A stretch of DNA of 25,182 nt from Hyphomicrobiales bacterium (GTDB lineage: Bacteria; Pseudomonadota; Alphaproteobacteria; Rhizobiales; Aestuariivirgaceae). Numbering within the stretch: the stretch's first letter is position 1; each line of letters begins with the position of its first letter. Below are positions 8,025 to 15,854 of the stretch, one piece after another. The notes below the pieces were generated by a model. It did no database searches. It had not been told where the DNA came from and worked only from the letters and a program-made list of their open reading frames with translations. Both the position numbers and the translations under genes were made by a program. The stretch spans positions 1 to 25,182 of the forward strand of contig JAIBJH010000008.1 in NCBI GenBank assembly GCA_020029455.1. The letters run 5' to 3'.

Positions 8025-8090
8025 TTGCGAATAATATCTTGTGGATGCTACAGGCTCTTACACCATATTTGTTATGCGAACGGCAAACCC
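8025..8090. promoter_or_regulatory. Divergent intergenic region hemC / tsaD
   Basis: These 66 bp must serve both the hemC operon (minus) and the tsaD operon (plus), unless the promoters lie inside the coding regions. The middle is AT-rich, but no pair of -35/-10 boxes stands out on either strand and there is no strong Shine-Dalgarno sequence next to either start. An ATG at 8074 opens a 15-codon frame (stop at 8119-8121) that overlaps the tsaD start out of frame. Confidence 0.3.
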
Positions 8091-9182
8091 TTGGCAGCAG
8101 CCCTCACCATCCTTGGCATAGAAACGTCCTGTGACGAAACGGCGGCAGCCGTGGTGCGCCGCACGCCCGAAGGCATAGGTAAAATCCTGTCAAATGCGGT
8201 GTTGAGCCAGGTCAAGGACCATGCCCCTTTCGGCGGCGTGGTGCCGGAAGTGGCAGCTCGGGCCCATATTCTTCACCAGGAGCGCATGGTTGCCATGGCG
8301 CTGCGGGATGCTGACGTGGGCCTTTCCGAAATTGATGCTGTGGCGGCAACGGCGGGGCCTGGACTTTCCGGTGGCCTGTTGGTGGGCCTTACCATGGCAA
8401 AAGCCATGGCCTTTGCCGAAGGAAAGCCTTTTCTCGCCATAAACCATCTGGAAGGTCATGCCCTGACACCGCGGCTCCTTGGCAATTGCCAATTTCCCTA
8501 TCTGCTGCTGCTGGTTTCTGGCGGACATAGCCAGTTTCAGCTGGTACGGGGTGTCGGCGACTATGTCCGCCTTGGCACCACGGTGGATGATGCATTGGGC
8601 GAGGCCTTCGACAAGACGGCCAAGCTTTTGGGGCTCGGCTATCCGGGTGGCCCGCAGGTTGAGACCCTGGCCGCCAAGGGCGACGGCAAGCGCTTTGCTT
8701 TTCCCCGACCCATGAAGAGCAGGGTGGGATGCGACTTCTCATTTTCGGGCCTCAAAACGGCGGTGCGCGAAACCGCCATGGCGCTCCCGCACATCACAGA
8801 ACAGGATGGCGCCGATATTTGCGCTAGCTTCCAGCAGGCGGTGGTAGAAACCGTCTCGGACCGGGTACGGCATGCTTGCACCATGTTCCGCGAGAGAACG
8901 GGCCATGCGGCCCGCTTTCCCTTCATCGTGGCGGGTGGCGTTGCCGCCAATCAGGCCCTGCGCCATGCGCTCGAACAGGTTGCCGGGGAGCAGGACGTCG
9001 AGCTCATCGTTCCGCCCATTCATCTGTGTACGGACAATGCTGCCATGATTGCCTGGGCCGGGGCGGAGCGGCTGGCCCTCGGACAGGAGGATGACTGGTC
9101 CGCCGCCGTGCGCCCCCGCTGGCCGCTCGACCGAATATCAGCACCCGCCTACGGTTCTGGAAGACTGGGAGCGAAGGCGTGA
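8091..9182 (+). CDS. tsaD: tRNA N6-adenosine threonylcarbamoyltransferase TsaD
   Basis: A 363-residue cytosolic enzyme of the ASKHA fold. With TsaB and TsaE it transfers threonylcarbamoyl from TC-AMP to A37 of ANN-decoding tRNAs (t6A). Diagnostic motifs: ILGIETSCDETAAA at the N-terminus, the metal-binding NHLEGH, LLVSGGHSQ, VDDALGEAFDKTAKLLGL with YPGGP, AGGVAANQALR and TDNAAMIAWAG. The only start codon in frame just before the conserved N-terminus is TTG at 8091; upstream codons of this frame up to that point are not standard starts and no good ribosome binding site is visible. Its stop overlaps the gpsA start (GTGA). Partner genes tsaB, tsaE and tsaC are not in the window. Confidence 0.96.
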   Translation: MAAALTILGIETSCDETAAAVVRRTPEGIGKILSNAVLSQVKDHAPFGGVVPEVAARAHILHQERMVAMALRDADVGLSEIDAVAATAGPGLSGGLLVGLTMAKAMAFAEGKPFLAINHLEGHALTPRLLGNCQFPYLLLLVSGGHSQFQLVRGVGDYVRLGTTVDDALGEAFDKTAKLLGLGYPGGPQVETLAAKGDGKRFAFPRPMKSRVGCDFSFSGLKTAVRETAMALPHITEQDGADICASFQQAVVETVSDRVRHACTMFRERTGHAARFPFIVAGGVAANQALRHALEQVAGEQDVELIVPPIHLCTDNAAMIAWAGAERLALGQEDDWSAAVRPRWPLDRISAPAYGSGRLGAKA

Positions 9183-10075
9183 GCCGCATCGCCATCCTGG
9201 GTGATGGCTCTTGGGGCACGGCTCTTGCTGGCCTTGCACGAGACGGTGGACACGAAGTTTCCGTCTGGAGTCGCAAACAGCCGGATTGGGCGCCTCTGGC
9301 AAGAGCCCAGGCCGCCGTCATCGCCTTGCCGGCACAAGCCATTGGCGAGGCTCTCACCACGCTCGCTTTGCCGCCAGATGCAGCCCTCATCATTGCTGCC
9401 AAGGGCATTGAACGCGGTACGCACCGCTTCATGCATCAAGTCGTGGCGGAAGCCTGCCCGAAAAATTCCGTGCTCATCCTGTCGGGACCAAGCTTTGCTG
9501 AAGATGTGACGCGCGGCCTGCCGACGGCTGTCACGCTGGCCGCCGGACAGCTGGAAGTGGCGCGCTTCTGGGCAGCTCATCTGGCAAGGCCCCATTTCCG
9601 CATCTATGCCTCCGATGATCTGATGGGCGCGGCCATCGGTGGCTCCCTCAAGAATGTGCTGGCGATTGCCTGCGGTATTTCCGAAGGAAAGAAGTTGGGC
9701 GCCAGCGCCCGCGCCGCACTGACAGCGCGCGGATTTGCCGAACTCTCCCGCCTGGGCCGTGCTTTGGGCGCCCGCCCGGAAACGCTAGTGGGCCTTTCCG
9801 GCCTCGGCGATCTTCTGCTCACCTGCTCAAGCGAACAATCGCGCAACTATGCCTTCGGCAAGCGCTTGGGAGAGGGCATGTCAATCGAGGAGGCTCTTGC
9901 AGCATCAAGCGGGGTCGTTGAGGGCGCATTTTCGGCGGAAGCAGCGCTTGCCTTGGCAAAGGAAAACAACATTGCCATGCCTATCACGCAGGCTGTCGCT
10001 GCAATCATTGAAGACGGAGCAACACCTGAATCGATGATAAGGTCGCTACTCGACCGCCCGCTCGGCACTGAGTGA
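9179..10075 (+). CDS. gpsA: Glycerol-3-phosphate dehydrogenase [NAD(P)+]
   Basis: A 298-residue soluble enzyme that reduces dihydroxyacetone phosphate to sn-glycerol 3-phosphate for phospholipid synthesis. The Rossmann motif GDGSWGTALA is near residue 8 (GAGSWG in most homologues, so an Ala-to-Asp change at the second position), followed by AAKGIERGT, ILSGPSFAEDV, the catalytic-lysine region GGSLKNVLAIACG, and LSGLGDLLLTCSS with SRNYAFG. It is slightly shorter than the usual 320-340 residues. It starts with GTG at 9179, overlapping the tsaD stop by 4 nt. The tsaD-gpsA pair is common in alphaproteobacteria. Confidence 0.96.
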   Translation: MSRIAILGDGSWGTALAGLARDGGHEVSVWSRKQPDWAPLARAQAAVIALPAQAIGEALTTLALPPDAALIIAAKGIERGTHRFMHQVVAEACPKNSVLILSGPSFAEDVTRGLPTAVTLAAGQLEVARFWAAHLARPHFRIYASDDLMGAAIGGSLKNVLAIACGISEGKKLGASARAALTARGFAELSRLGRALGARPETLVGLSGLGDLLLTCSSEQSRNYAFGKRLGEGMSIEEALAASSGVVEGAFSAEAALALAKENNIAMPITQAVAAIIEDGATPESMIRSLLDRPLGTE

Positions 10076-10087
10076 ATGGAGTACTGA

Positions 10088-10378
10088 ATGCTATTTGCAC
10101 TGATCTGCACCGACAAGCCGGAAAGCGTTGAGCTCCGCATGAAGGTGCGGCCCGACCATCTGGCTTTTCTTGAGGGCCTTGGCTCTGCCATGAAAGGTGC
10201 TGGCCCCTTCACCGACGATGCGGGAAACCCGACCGGAAGCCTCATTCTTGTCGAAGCGGAAAATCGCAGTGCGGCGGAAACCCTGGCGGCGCGTGATCCT
10301 TATGCCAAGGCAGGGTTGTTTTCGTCAGTTGAAATCCGTCCCTGGAAATGGGTCATCAACAACCCGGAGGCCAAGTGA
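10088..10378 (+). CDS. YciI-family protein
   Basis: A 96-residue protein of the YciI/ferredoxin-like dimeric alpha-beta barrel family. It shows the typical start MLFALICTDKP, the conserved RPDHLAFLEG with His24, and the later DPYAKAGLF, the usual His-Asp pair of the family. Proteins of this type are small cytosolic enzymes or binding proteins, mostly with unknown substrate. The start has GGAG 6 nt upstream. It lies 12 nt after gpsA and overlaps the next start by one base (TGATG), so it is part of the tsaD operon and probably translated together with the EVE gene. Family call is firm; reaction unknown. Confidence 0.9.
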   Translation: MLFALICTDKPESVELRMKVRPDHLAFLEGLGSAMKGAGPFTDDAGNPTGSLILVEAENRSAAETLAARDPYAKAGLFSSVEIRPWKWVINNPEAK

Positions 10379-10815
10379 TGGCCTATTGGCTTTTGAAGTC
10401 AGAGCCTGACGTCTTTTCCTTCGAGATGTTGAAGGCCAAAGGTCAGAAAGGTGAAGAGTGGTCGGGTGTGCGCAACTACCAAGCCCGCAACAACATGCGT
10501 GCCATGAAGATTGGCGACAAGGGCTTCTTCTATCATTCCAACGAGGGCAAGGACATTGTCGGCGTAGTGGAAGTCTGCAAGCTCATCCACCAGGACTCGA
10601 CCACCAAGGATGAGCGCTGGGAATGTGTCGATGTTCGCGCCGTGATCGACATGCCAAAGCCTGTGCCGCTCGATGTCATCAAGACTGTGAAGGCGCTCTC
10701 CAAAATGGTGCTGGTGGTGAATTCGCGGCTCTCCGTGCAGCCTGTCACCGCCGATGAGTGGCGCATCATCTGCGACATGGGTGGATTGAAGCTGCCGCCA
10801 CGCCTCTCGGAATGA
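10378..10815 (+). CDS. EVE-domain protein (THYN1-like)
   Basis: A 145-residue single-domain protein of the EVE (PUA-like) family, related to human THYN1. It shows the N-terminal MAYWLLKSEPDVFSFE, the W-x-G-V-RNYQARN segment, GDKGFFYHSNEG, and the C-terminal LVVNSRLSVQPVTADEWRII. EVE domains have an aromatic cage and are proposed, with structural support for some members, to bind modified bases in DNA or RNA; the cellular role of bacterial stand-alone members is unknown. The ATG at 10378 is used because it has GGAGG 8 nt upstream and overlaps the yciI stop by one base. It is coupled to the next gene through an ATGA overlap. Family call is very sure; the ligand is not. Confidence 0.95.
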   Translation: MAYWLLKSEPDVFSFEMLKAKGQKGEEWSGVRNYQARNNMRAMKIGDKGFFYHSNEGKDIVGVVEVCKLIHQDSTTKDERWECVDVRAVIDMPKPVPLDVIKTVKALSKMVLVVNSRLSVQPVTADEWRIICDMGGLKLPPRLSE

Positions 10816-11465
10816 CACCTGTTACGCGGCGCGATTTCATTCGCGCCAATACCGAAATTTTGTCGCCGCCGCTGGTGCCGGAGGTGGTGCTTCATCTCGC
10901 CCATGAAGCCTTGCCCATCTGGCAGAAGACGGAAGAGGAACTGGGGGCAATCGGCCTGCCGCCGCCCTTCTGGGCTTTTGCCTGGGCGGGAGGACAGGCG
11001 CTTGCGCGGCATATTCTCGACAATCCGGAAATCGTCAGAGGAAAACGTGTGCTTGATCTCGCTTCGGGTTCTGGCCTTGTCGCCATTGCCGCGATGAAGG
11101 CTGGTGCAACATGGGTGACTGCGGCGGAAATCGATCAGTTCGCGGTTGAGGCGGTTGCCCTGAACGCCGAGCTCAATGCCGTGCTCGTCACGCCTGTTGC
11201 AGATGACTTGCTCGACAAGGACCCACTAGGCGATATTGATATCATCCTGGTGGGTGATCTGTTTTATGAAAAACATCTCGCAACACATTGCCTGGATTGG
11301 TTGAAACAGGCGCACACGATGGGCATTGATGTACTGATCGGCGACCCGGGCCGCAGCTATTTGCCGAAGGAAAAACTCAACCGAATTGCCGAATATGCCG
11401 TGCCCGTGACGCGCGAACTGGAAGACTCAGAAATCAAGAAGACGGCTGTATGGCGGCTGGCCTGA
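10812..11465 (+). CDS. METTL20/ETFB-lysine-methyltransferase-like protein
   Basis: A 217-residue SAM-dependent class I methyltransferase. It shows motif I VLDLASGSGLVAIAAMKAGA, the acidic end of strand 2 (AAEID), and the family hallmark LVGDLFYE followed by LIGDPGRSYLP. These are the signature of the seven-beta-strand family with METTL20, COG3897 in bacteria. A characterised Agrobacterium homologue methylates lysines of the electron-transfer flavoprotein beta subunit and ribosomal protein L7/L12; that substrate here is inference from family. The ATG at 10812 overlaps the EVE stop by 4 nt. The last 32 bp overlap the 3' end of the opposing transporter gene. It could also be annotated as a generic nicotinamide N-methyltransferase-like protein. 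Confidence 0.87.
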   Translation: MTPVTRRDFIRANTEILSPPLVPEVVLHLAHEALPIWQKTEEELGAIGLPPPFWAFAWAGGQALARHILDNPEIVRGKRVLDLASGSGLVAIAAMKAGATWVTAAEIDQFAVEAVALNAELNAVLVTPVADDLLDKDPLGDIDIILVGDLFYEKHLATHCLDWLKQAHTMGIDVLIGDPGRSYLPKEKLNRIAEYAVPVTRELEDSEIKKTAVWRLA

Positions 11466-12336
11466 TGGCGCCGCTATTATTGAGATAAAGCGCCACCATC
11501 AGTAAGGCGAGCGAAAGCCAAAGCCAGGCGTCGCTGCCACCGCCAAAGAAGAACATGGCAAGCAGCACCGATGCAGGCGTTGCAAGGTAGGTGGCCTGCG
11601 AAGTGTAGGCAGCACCTCTTTCCCGGATCAGTGTAAAGAAGGAAATGCGTTCCGCCACCCACATCAATGTTGCGGCGATGATGCTCCAGACGGCCCAGCT
11701 TCCGGAATAGGCCGTATCCCAAGGCGGGCTGAAATAGAACATGAAAGGCAGCACCAAAATGCTTGACCACAGGGATTCTGCCGCGCCGACCGAAAGCGTT
11801 GTTGCAGATTTGGGCCAGTTGATTTGTGCGAACCAGTTGTAGCTTGCCCACAGCAGCGGATTGATGAAGGACGCCAGCAGCCACCAGGAAATCTCGCCGC
11901 TCACCATGCCTTGCCGCGAAATGATGAGGACGGCCGAGGCCGCAAAACCCAGCGAGATGGCAACTGTGCGCCTTGCAGTGAGCTTGTCGCGGCCGGAGAC
12001 AGTGCCAACCAGAAAGCTGATCAGCGGCGCCATGGAAAAGACCAGCGCCAATTCCGCCGTGGGCACGTGGCGGGCAAGGGTCAGGCTCCAGGTAAAGGGA
12101 ACGTTCATCAGTGCAGCGCAGATCAGGGCATAGCGCTGGATTGCCCAGGTCCAACCGAAAGCGCCCTCAATGCGCCGCGCCACCAGCCCCATGACAATTG
12201 CGATACCCGCACCCGAATAGGCGATAATGTGGGTGGCGGGCACGCCCGCCTCTCCCCAATAGCGGTAAAGGCTGGTCGACACGCCCCAGAACAGGCCGAG
12301 GCTGATGAAATAGATAACGTGCCGGAAGGAATGCAT
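11434..12336 (-). CDS. EamA/DMT-family membrane transporter
   Basis: A 300-residue, very hydrophobic protein with about ten transmembrane helices in two EamA repeats (roughly 5-145 and 155-290), typical of the drug/metabolite transporter superfamily. Examples of helices are FISLGLFWGVSTSLYRYW at the N-terminus and LWLSLALLMVALYL near the C-terminus. It is an inner-membrane carrier, but the substrate cannot be predicted. The ATG at 12336 opens the first helix. The gene stands alone on the minus strand, diverges from acs with 95 bp between starts, and overlaps the 3' end of the methyltransferase gene by 32 bp, so its short polar tail is encoded in the shared bases. Confidence 0.9.
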   Translation of the reverse strand: MHSFRHVIYFISLGLFWGVSTSLYRYWGEAGVPATHIIAYSGAGIAIVMGLVARRIEGAFGWTWAIQRYALICAALMNVPFTWSLTLARHVPTAELALVFSMAPLISFLVGTVSGRDKLTARRTVAISLGFAASAVLIISRQGMVSGEISWWLLASFINPLLWASYNWFAQINWPKSATTLSVGAAESLWSSILVLPFMFYFSPPWDTAYSGSWAVWSIIAATLMWVAERISFFTLIRERGAAYTSQATYLATPASVLLAMFFFGGGSDAWLWLSLALLMVALYLNNSGAIRPAAIQPSS

Positions 12337-12431
12337 GGGTGCGGCGTCTTAGACAGGAGTCGGATTGCACGCTATAGATCAGGCCGATCATAAGAACACC
12401 ATATCCGGCATGTTTGGGAGGAATAACGCCT

Positions 12432-14375
12432 ATGTCTGAGAAAGTTTATGCTGTGCCCGCCCAATGGAAGAAGCGGGCCTATGTCGATGATGCTGCCTAC
12501 AAGAAAATGTATGCGGAATCCGTCAGGGACCCCGCGAAATTCTGGAGCAAGCACGCCAAGCGGCTGGACTGGTTCAAGACACCGAGGAAGATCAAGAACA
12601 CAAGCTTTGCCAATCCCAATGTCTCCATCAAATGGTTTGAAGATGGAATATTGAATGTTTCTCACAACTGCATTGACCGCCATTTGAAGAAGCGGGCCAA
12701 CCAGGTGGCTATCATCTGGGAAGGCGACAATCCCTACGACGACAAGAAGATCACCTACCGCGAGCTCCACGGTGCTGTCTGCCGCCTTGCCAATGTGATG
12801 AAGAAGCACGGCGTCAAGAAGGGTGATCGCGTCACCATCTATATGCCCATGATTCCGGAAACGGCCTATGCCATGTTGGCCTGCACCCGGATCGGCGCTA
12901 TGCATTCGGTCGTCTTTGGCGGCTTCTCGCCGGAAAGCCTTGCGGGCCGTATCGAAGACGCAAAATCCCACTTCATCATTACCGCAGATGAGGGCCTGCG
13001 CGGCGGCAAGAAGATTCCACTGAAGGCCAACACAGACGCGGCACTGGCAAAAACCGGATCATCGGCGAAGGTTCTCGTCGTGCGCCGCACCGGTGGCCAA
13101 ATCGCTTGGGAAGAGGGCCGCGACTTCTGGTATCACGAGGAAGTCGCCAAGGTCTCCGCCGACTGCAAGCCGGAGAAGATGAAAGCGGAGGACCCGCTCT
13201 TCATCCTTTACACCTCAGGCTCGACCGGAAAGCCCAAGGGCGTACTGCACACCACCGGCGGCTATCTCGCCTACGCCGCCATGACCCATCAATATGTCTT
13301 CGATTATCACAACGGCGACATTTTCTGGTGCACGGCGGATGTGGGCTGGGTTACGGGCCACAGCTATATCGTCTATGGCCCGCTCGCCAATGGCGCGACC
13401 ACGCTGATGTTCGAGGGCGTGCCCAACTATCCATCCGCCTCGCGCTTCTGGGAAGTGATCGACAAGCACCAGGTCAATATCTTCTATACGGCCCCAACTG
13501 CGATCCGCGCACTCATGCAGTTGGGCGACGCACCGGTGAAGAAGACATCGCGCAGGTCACTGCGCCTTTTGGGTACGGTGGGCGAGCCCATCAATCCGGA
13601 AGCCTGGGAATGGTATCACCGCGTTGTGGGTGATGACCGCTCTCCCATCGTCGATACCTGGTGGCAGACTGAAACCGGCGGCATCCTCATCACGCCACTC
13701 CCCGGCGCCACGAAATTGAAGCCCGGCTCGGCTACGCGGCCCTTCTTCGGCTGCCAGCCGGCGCTGGTCGACGACAAGGGCACCATTCTGGAAGGCGCAG
13801 CCTCTGGTAATCTGGTAATTCTCGATTCCTGGCCGGGCCAGATGCGCACTGTTTATGGCGATCACGATCGTTTCGTGCAGACTTACTTCTCCGCCTATAA
13901 AGGCATGTATTTCACCGGAGACGGCTGCCGCCGTGACGAGGACGGCTATTATTGGATTACCGGCCGGGTCGATGACGTCCTCAACGTATCTGGACACCGG
14001 CTAGGCACGGCGGAAGTGGAATCGGCGCTTGTTTCCCATGCCAAGGTCTCTGAAGCCGCCGTGGTCGGCTATCCGCACGACATCAAGGGCCAGGGCATCT
14101 ACTGCTACGTGACATTGATGGCGGGCGAAACGGGCGACGACGAGCTGCGCAAGGAACTGGTGAACCATGTGCGCAAGGAAATTGGCCCTCTGGCGACGCC
14201 CGACAAGATCCAGTTCGCGCCTGGCCTTCCCAAGACGCGCTCCGGCAAGATCATGCGCCGCATCCTGCGCAAGATCGCCGAGGATGATTTCGGCGCCCTA
14301 GGTGACACGTCCACATTGGCCGATCCGGCGGTGGTCGATGACTTGATCTCCAACCGGCAGAACAAGAAGGGCTGA
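12432..14375 (+). CDS. acs: Acetyl-CoA synthetase (AMP-forming)
   Basis: A 647-residue cytosolic enzyme, the usual length, that activates acetate to acetyl-CoA through acetyl-AMP. Motifs: the P-loop-like YTSGSTGKPKG (260-270), TWWQTETGG (409-417), TGDGCRRDEDGYYWITGR with the hinge region, DDVLNVSGHRLGTAEVES, and the C-terminal PKTRSGKIMRR, in which Lys606 corresponds to the lysine whose acetylation switches off Salmonella Acs. The start at 12432 has GGAGG at 12418-12422. The enzyme lets the cell grow on or recycle acetate. It appears to be a single-gene unit, with 95 bp to the divergent transporter and 111 bp to the next gene. Confidence 0.98.
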   Translation: MSEKVYAVPAQWKKRAYVDDAAYKKMYAESVRDPAKFWSKHAKRLDWFKTPRKIKNTSFANPNVSIKWFEDGILNVSHNCIDRHLKKRANQVAIIWEGDNPYDDKKITYRELHGAVCRLANVMKKHGVKKGDRVTIYMPMIPETAYAMLACTRIGAMHSVVFGGFSPESLAGRIEDAKSHFIITADEGLRGGKKIPLKANTDAALAKTGSSAKVLVVRRTGGQIAWEEGRDFWYHEEVAKVSADCKPEKMKAEDPLFILYTSGSTGKPKGVLHTTGGYLAYAAMTHQYVFDYHNGDIFWCTADVGWVTGHSYIVYGPLANGATTLMFEGVPNYPSASRFWEVIDKHQVNIFYTAPTAIRALMQLGDAPVKKTSRRSLRLLGTVGEPINPEAWEWYHRVVGDDRSPIVDTWWQTETGGILITPLPGATKLKPGSATRPFFGCQPALVDDKGTILEGAASGNLVILDSWPGQMRTVYGDHDRFVQTYFSAYKGMYFTGDGCRRDEDGYYWITGRVDDVLNVSGHRLGTAEVESALVSHAKVSEAAVVGYPHDIKGQGIYCYVTLMAGETGDDELRKELVNHVRKEIGPLATPDKIQFAPGLPKTRSGKIMRRILRKIAEDDFGALGDTSTLADPAVVDDLISNRQNKKG

Positions 14376-14399
14376 GCAGTTCCAAGGCATGAACGTCGT

Positions 14400-14427
14400 C
14401 TGAACGGGCAGGCTGGCGCCCATTCAG
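14400..14427 (+). terminator. Hairpin after acs
   Basis: The inverted repeat CTGAACGGGC (14400-14409) / GCCCATTCAG (14418-14427) has one G-T wobble and an 8-nt loop, 25 bp after the acs stop. No T-run follows, so it is either a weak or Rho-aided terminator or an mRNA-stabilising stem between acs and the secreted-protein gene. Nothing else is recognisable in the 111-bp gap. Confidence 0.35.
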
Positions 14428-14486
14428 TTCCGGCATGACATCCTGCCTCTCACGAATGAAGGGGGCATGAGAAGAGGAACTCTGTC

Positions 14487-15788
14487 ATGCCGAACTACCG
14501 CACACTTGGACTAGCACTTCCATTGCTGGCAGCATCATTGTCAGCTCCAGCCGCCATGGCTGGGCAGTGGCCGAAATTTGACCACATCACGCTTACGCCC
14601 GCCGGCATTCCGCCGATGCTAGTCGTCGAATCGGAAAACGGTTCATCGTGGACAAAGCTCAAGCCCTCGAACTTTCTCCTGTCCGGTGTGGTGGATATCA
14701 AGATGGACAAGGGAAAAGTCGTTTGGTTCTGGGTCAAGCACGGCAACAAGGAAATTGCTCAAAGCTTCACCGGTGGCAATAAATCCTTCAAGAAGGAAGT
14801 GAACCTTCCGACCAAGACCGTCAATCTCGGCATCGCGGCGCTTTCAGCTGTGTCAGCCTGCAACGCCAAGCTTGTCACAGGTGCTGAAATCTACAAGGAG
14901 CAGTACACGGGAATCACTGCTGATCTCGAACTGTTTGCGGCAGCCGAAACCGGCTCGGAAAAATTGACGCGCAGCAATTTCGGATCCTTCCCGATCACGG
15001 TGAAATGCCTTCCCGTGCCGATTACCGAGGATATCGAACAGCCTGAGCCCGCGCCGCCGCCGGTTGCTGATGTGGATGATCTAAAGCCCGGGCAGAAGTT
15101 CAAGGTGCGCTCCGCAGCGCTTGGAATTCACAAGCCGCAATCCAATGTTTGCCCGACAACGGCCCAGATCAACGCCCGGTTCGAAACGAATTTTGATGGC
15201 AAGGTGACCTTCATCTACCGGCAGGCGGGTGGTGGCAAATCGGCACCCATCACAGTCACATCGAAGAAAATGCCGAACGGAAAATTCTTTGCTGTCCACA
15301 ATCAGGTCGTCGATATCAAGAAGGCCATGAATACGAAATACATGGTCGAGGTTGTCGGCAAGGGCATCATCTCCGATTGGGAGAGCCTGAATGTGCCGTG
15401 CAAGATCGGCCTCGGGGGCGGTGGCGACCTCGCCCAGCCACCCGCCGTTCCCATGAAGGTGCTCAGCGCCCAGCTTGGCATCCAGGGGCCAAAGACAAAG
15501 GCGTGCCCCGCGAAGGCGAAGATGACCGCCTGGTTCAAGACCAACAAGGCTGGAAAGGTCGGCTTCCGCCTCGTGAAGAAGGGCGGACAATTAGGTCCGA
15601 TGATCTTTGTCAATGCCGTCAAGGCACCCTCTGGCTACATGGCGACCTACTCAAAGGAACTGTCCATCCACCAGCCGCTCAACACCGCCTATTCGGTCAT
15701 CATACCTGGCGGCGCACAGAGTAAATTCGTGCCGCTCAAGGCAAGCTGCTCTGTGAAGCTTCCGGGCGGGTTAAAATCTGGCTCGTAG
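14487..15788 (+). CDS. Secreted protein with two tandem Cys-paired modules, unknown function
   Basis: I do not recognise a family. The 433 residues begin with a clear Sec signal peptide (about 1-25, cleavage after AAMA). Three parts follow. Residues 26-180 contain one Cys pair (C125, C174). After a Pro-rich linker (about 178-200, including PEPAPPP), two homologous modules occupy about 204-306 and 323-423. They share K-V-x-S-A-x-L-G-I, CP-x-x-A, F-x-T-N-x-x-GKV-x-F, a GG turn, NT-x-Y-x-V and a final Cys, giving pairs C222/C305 and C340/C421, likely module-internal disulfides in the periplasm. A Gly-rich linker (GLGGGGD) separates them. The sequence is Lys-rich and beta-like, suggesting an Ig-like or carbohydrate- or peptidoglycan-binding fold, which is only inference. 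AGAGGA precedes the ATG. No lipobox or anchor is seen. Confidence 0.85.
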   Translation: MPNYRTLGLALPLLAASLSAPAAMAGQWPKFDHITLTPAGIPPMLVVESENGSSWTKLKPSNFLLSGVVDIKMDKGKVVWFWVKHGNKEIAQSFTGGNKSFKKEVNLPTKTVNLGIAALSAVSACNAKLVTGAEIYKEQYTGITADLELFAAAETGSEKLTRSNFGSFPITVKCLPVPITEDIEQPEPAPPPVADVDDLKPGQKFKVRSAALGIHKPQSNVCPTTAQINARFETNFDGKVTFIYRQAGGGKSAPITVTSKKMPNGKFFAVHNQVVDIKKAMNTKYMVEVVGKGIISDWESLNVPCKIGLGGGGDLAQPPAVPMKVLSAQLGIQGPKTKACPAKAKMTAWFKTNKAGKVGFRLVKKGGQLGPMIFVNAVKAPSGYMATYSKELSIHQPLNTAYSVIIPGGAQSKFVPLKASCSVKLPGGLKSGS

Positions 15789-15813
15789 ACCAGCCCAGTA
15801 AGAAATTGAACTG

Positions 15814-15840
15814 CGCCGGCGAAGTCAAGCTTCGCCGGCG
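15814..15840. terminator. Bidirectional hairpin between convergent genes
   Basis: A perfect 11-bp inverted repeat, CGCCGGCGAAG / CTTCGCCGGCG, with a 5-nt loop (TCAAG). It lies 25 bp after the secreted-protein stop and 14 bp from the stop of the minus-strand amidinotransferase-family gene. Its place between two 3' ends and its strength indicate a shared terminator, although no long U-tract follows on either strand. Confidence 0.7.
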
Positions 15841-15854
15841 GCATTCTCGTGAAA

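Noticed and set aside
7203..8090. N-terminal extension of the tsaD frame across hemC
   Set aside because: The conserved TsaD N-terminus begins right after TTG 8091; the upstream part is antisense to hemC and shows no similarity to any TsaD region.
12365..12387. Possible acs promoter TTGCAC-17 bp-TCATAA
   Set aside because: Only about half of the consensus bases match in each box, too weak to annotate.
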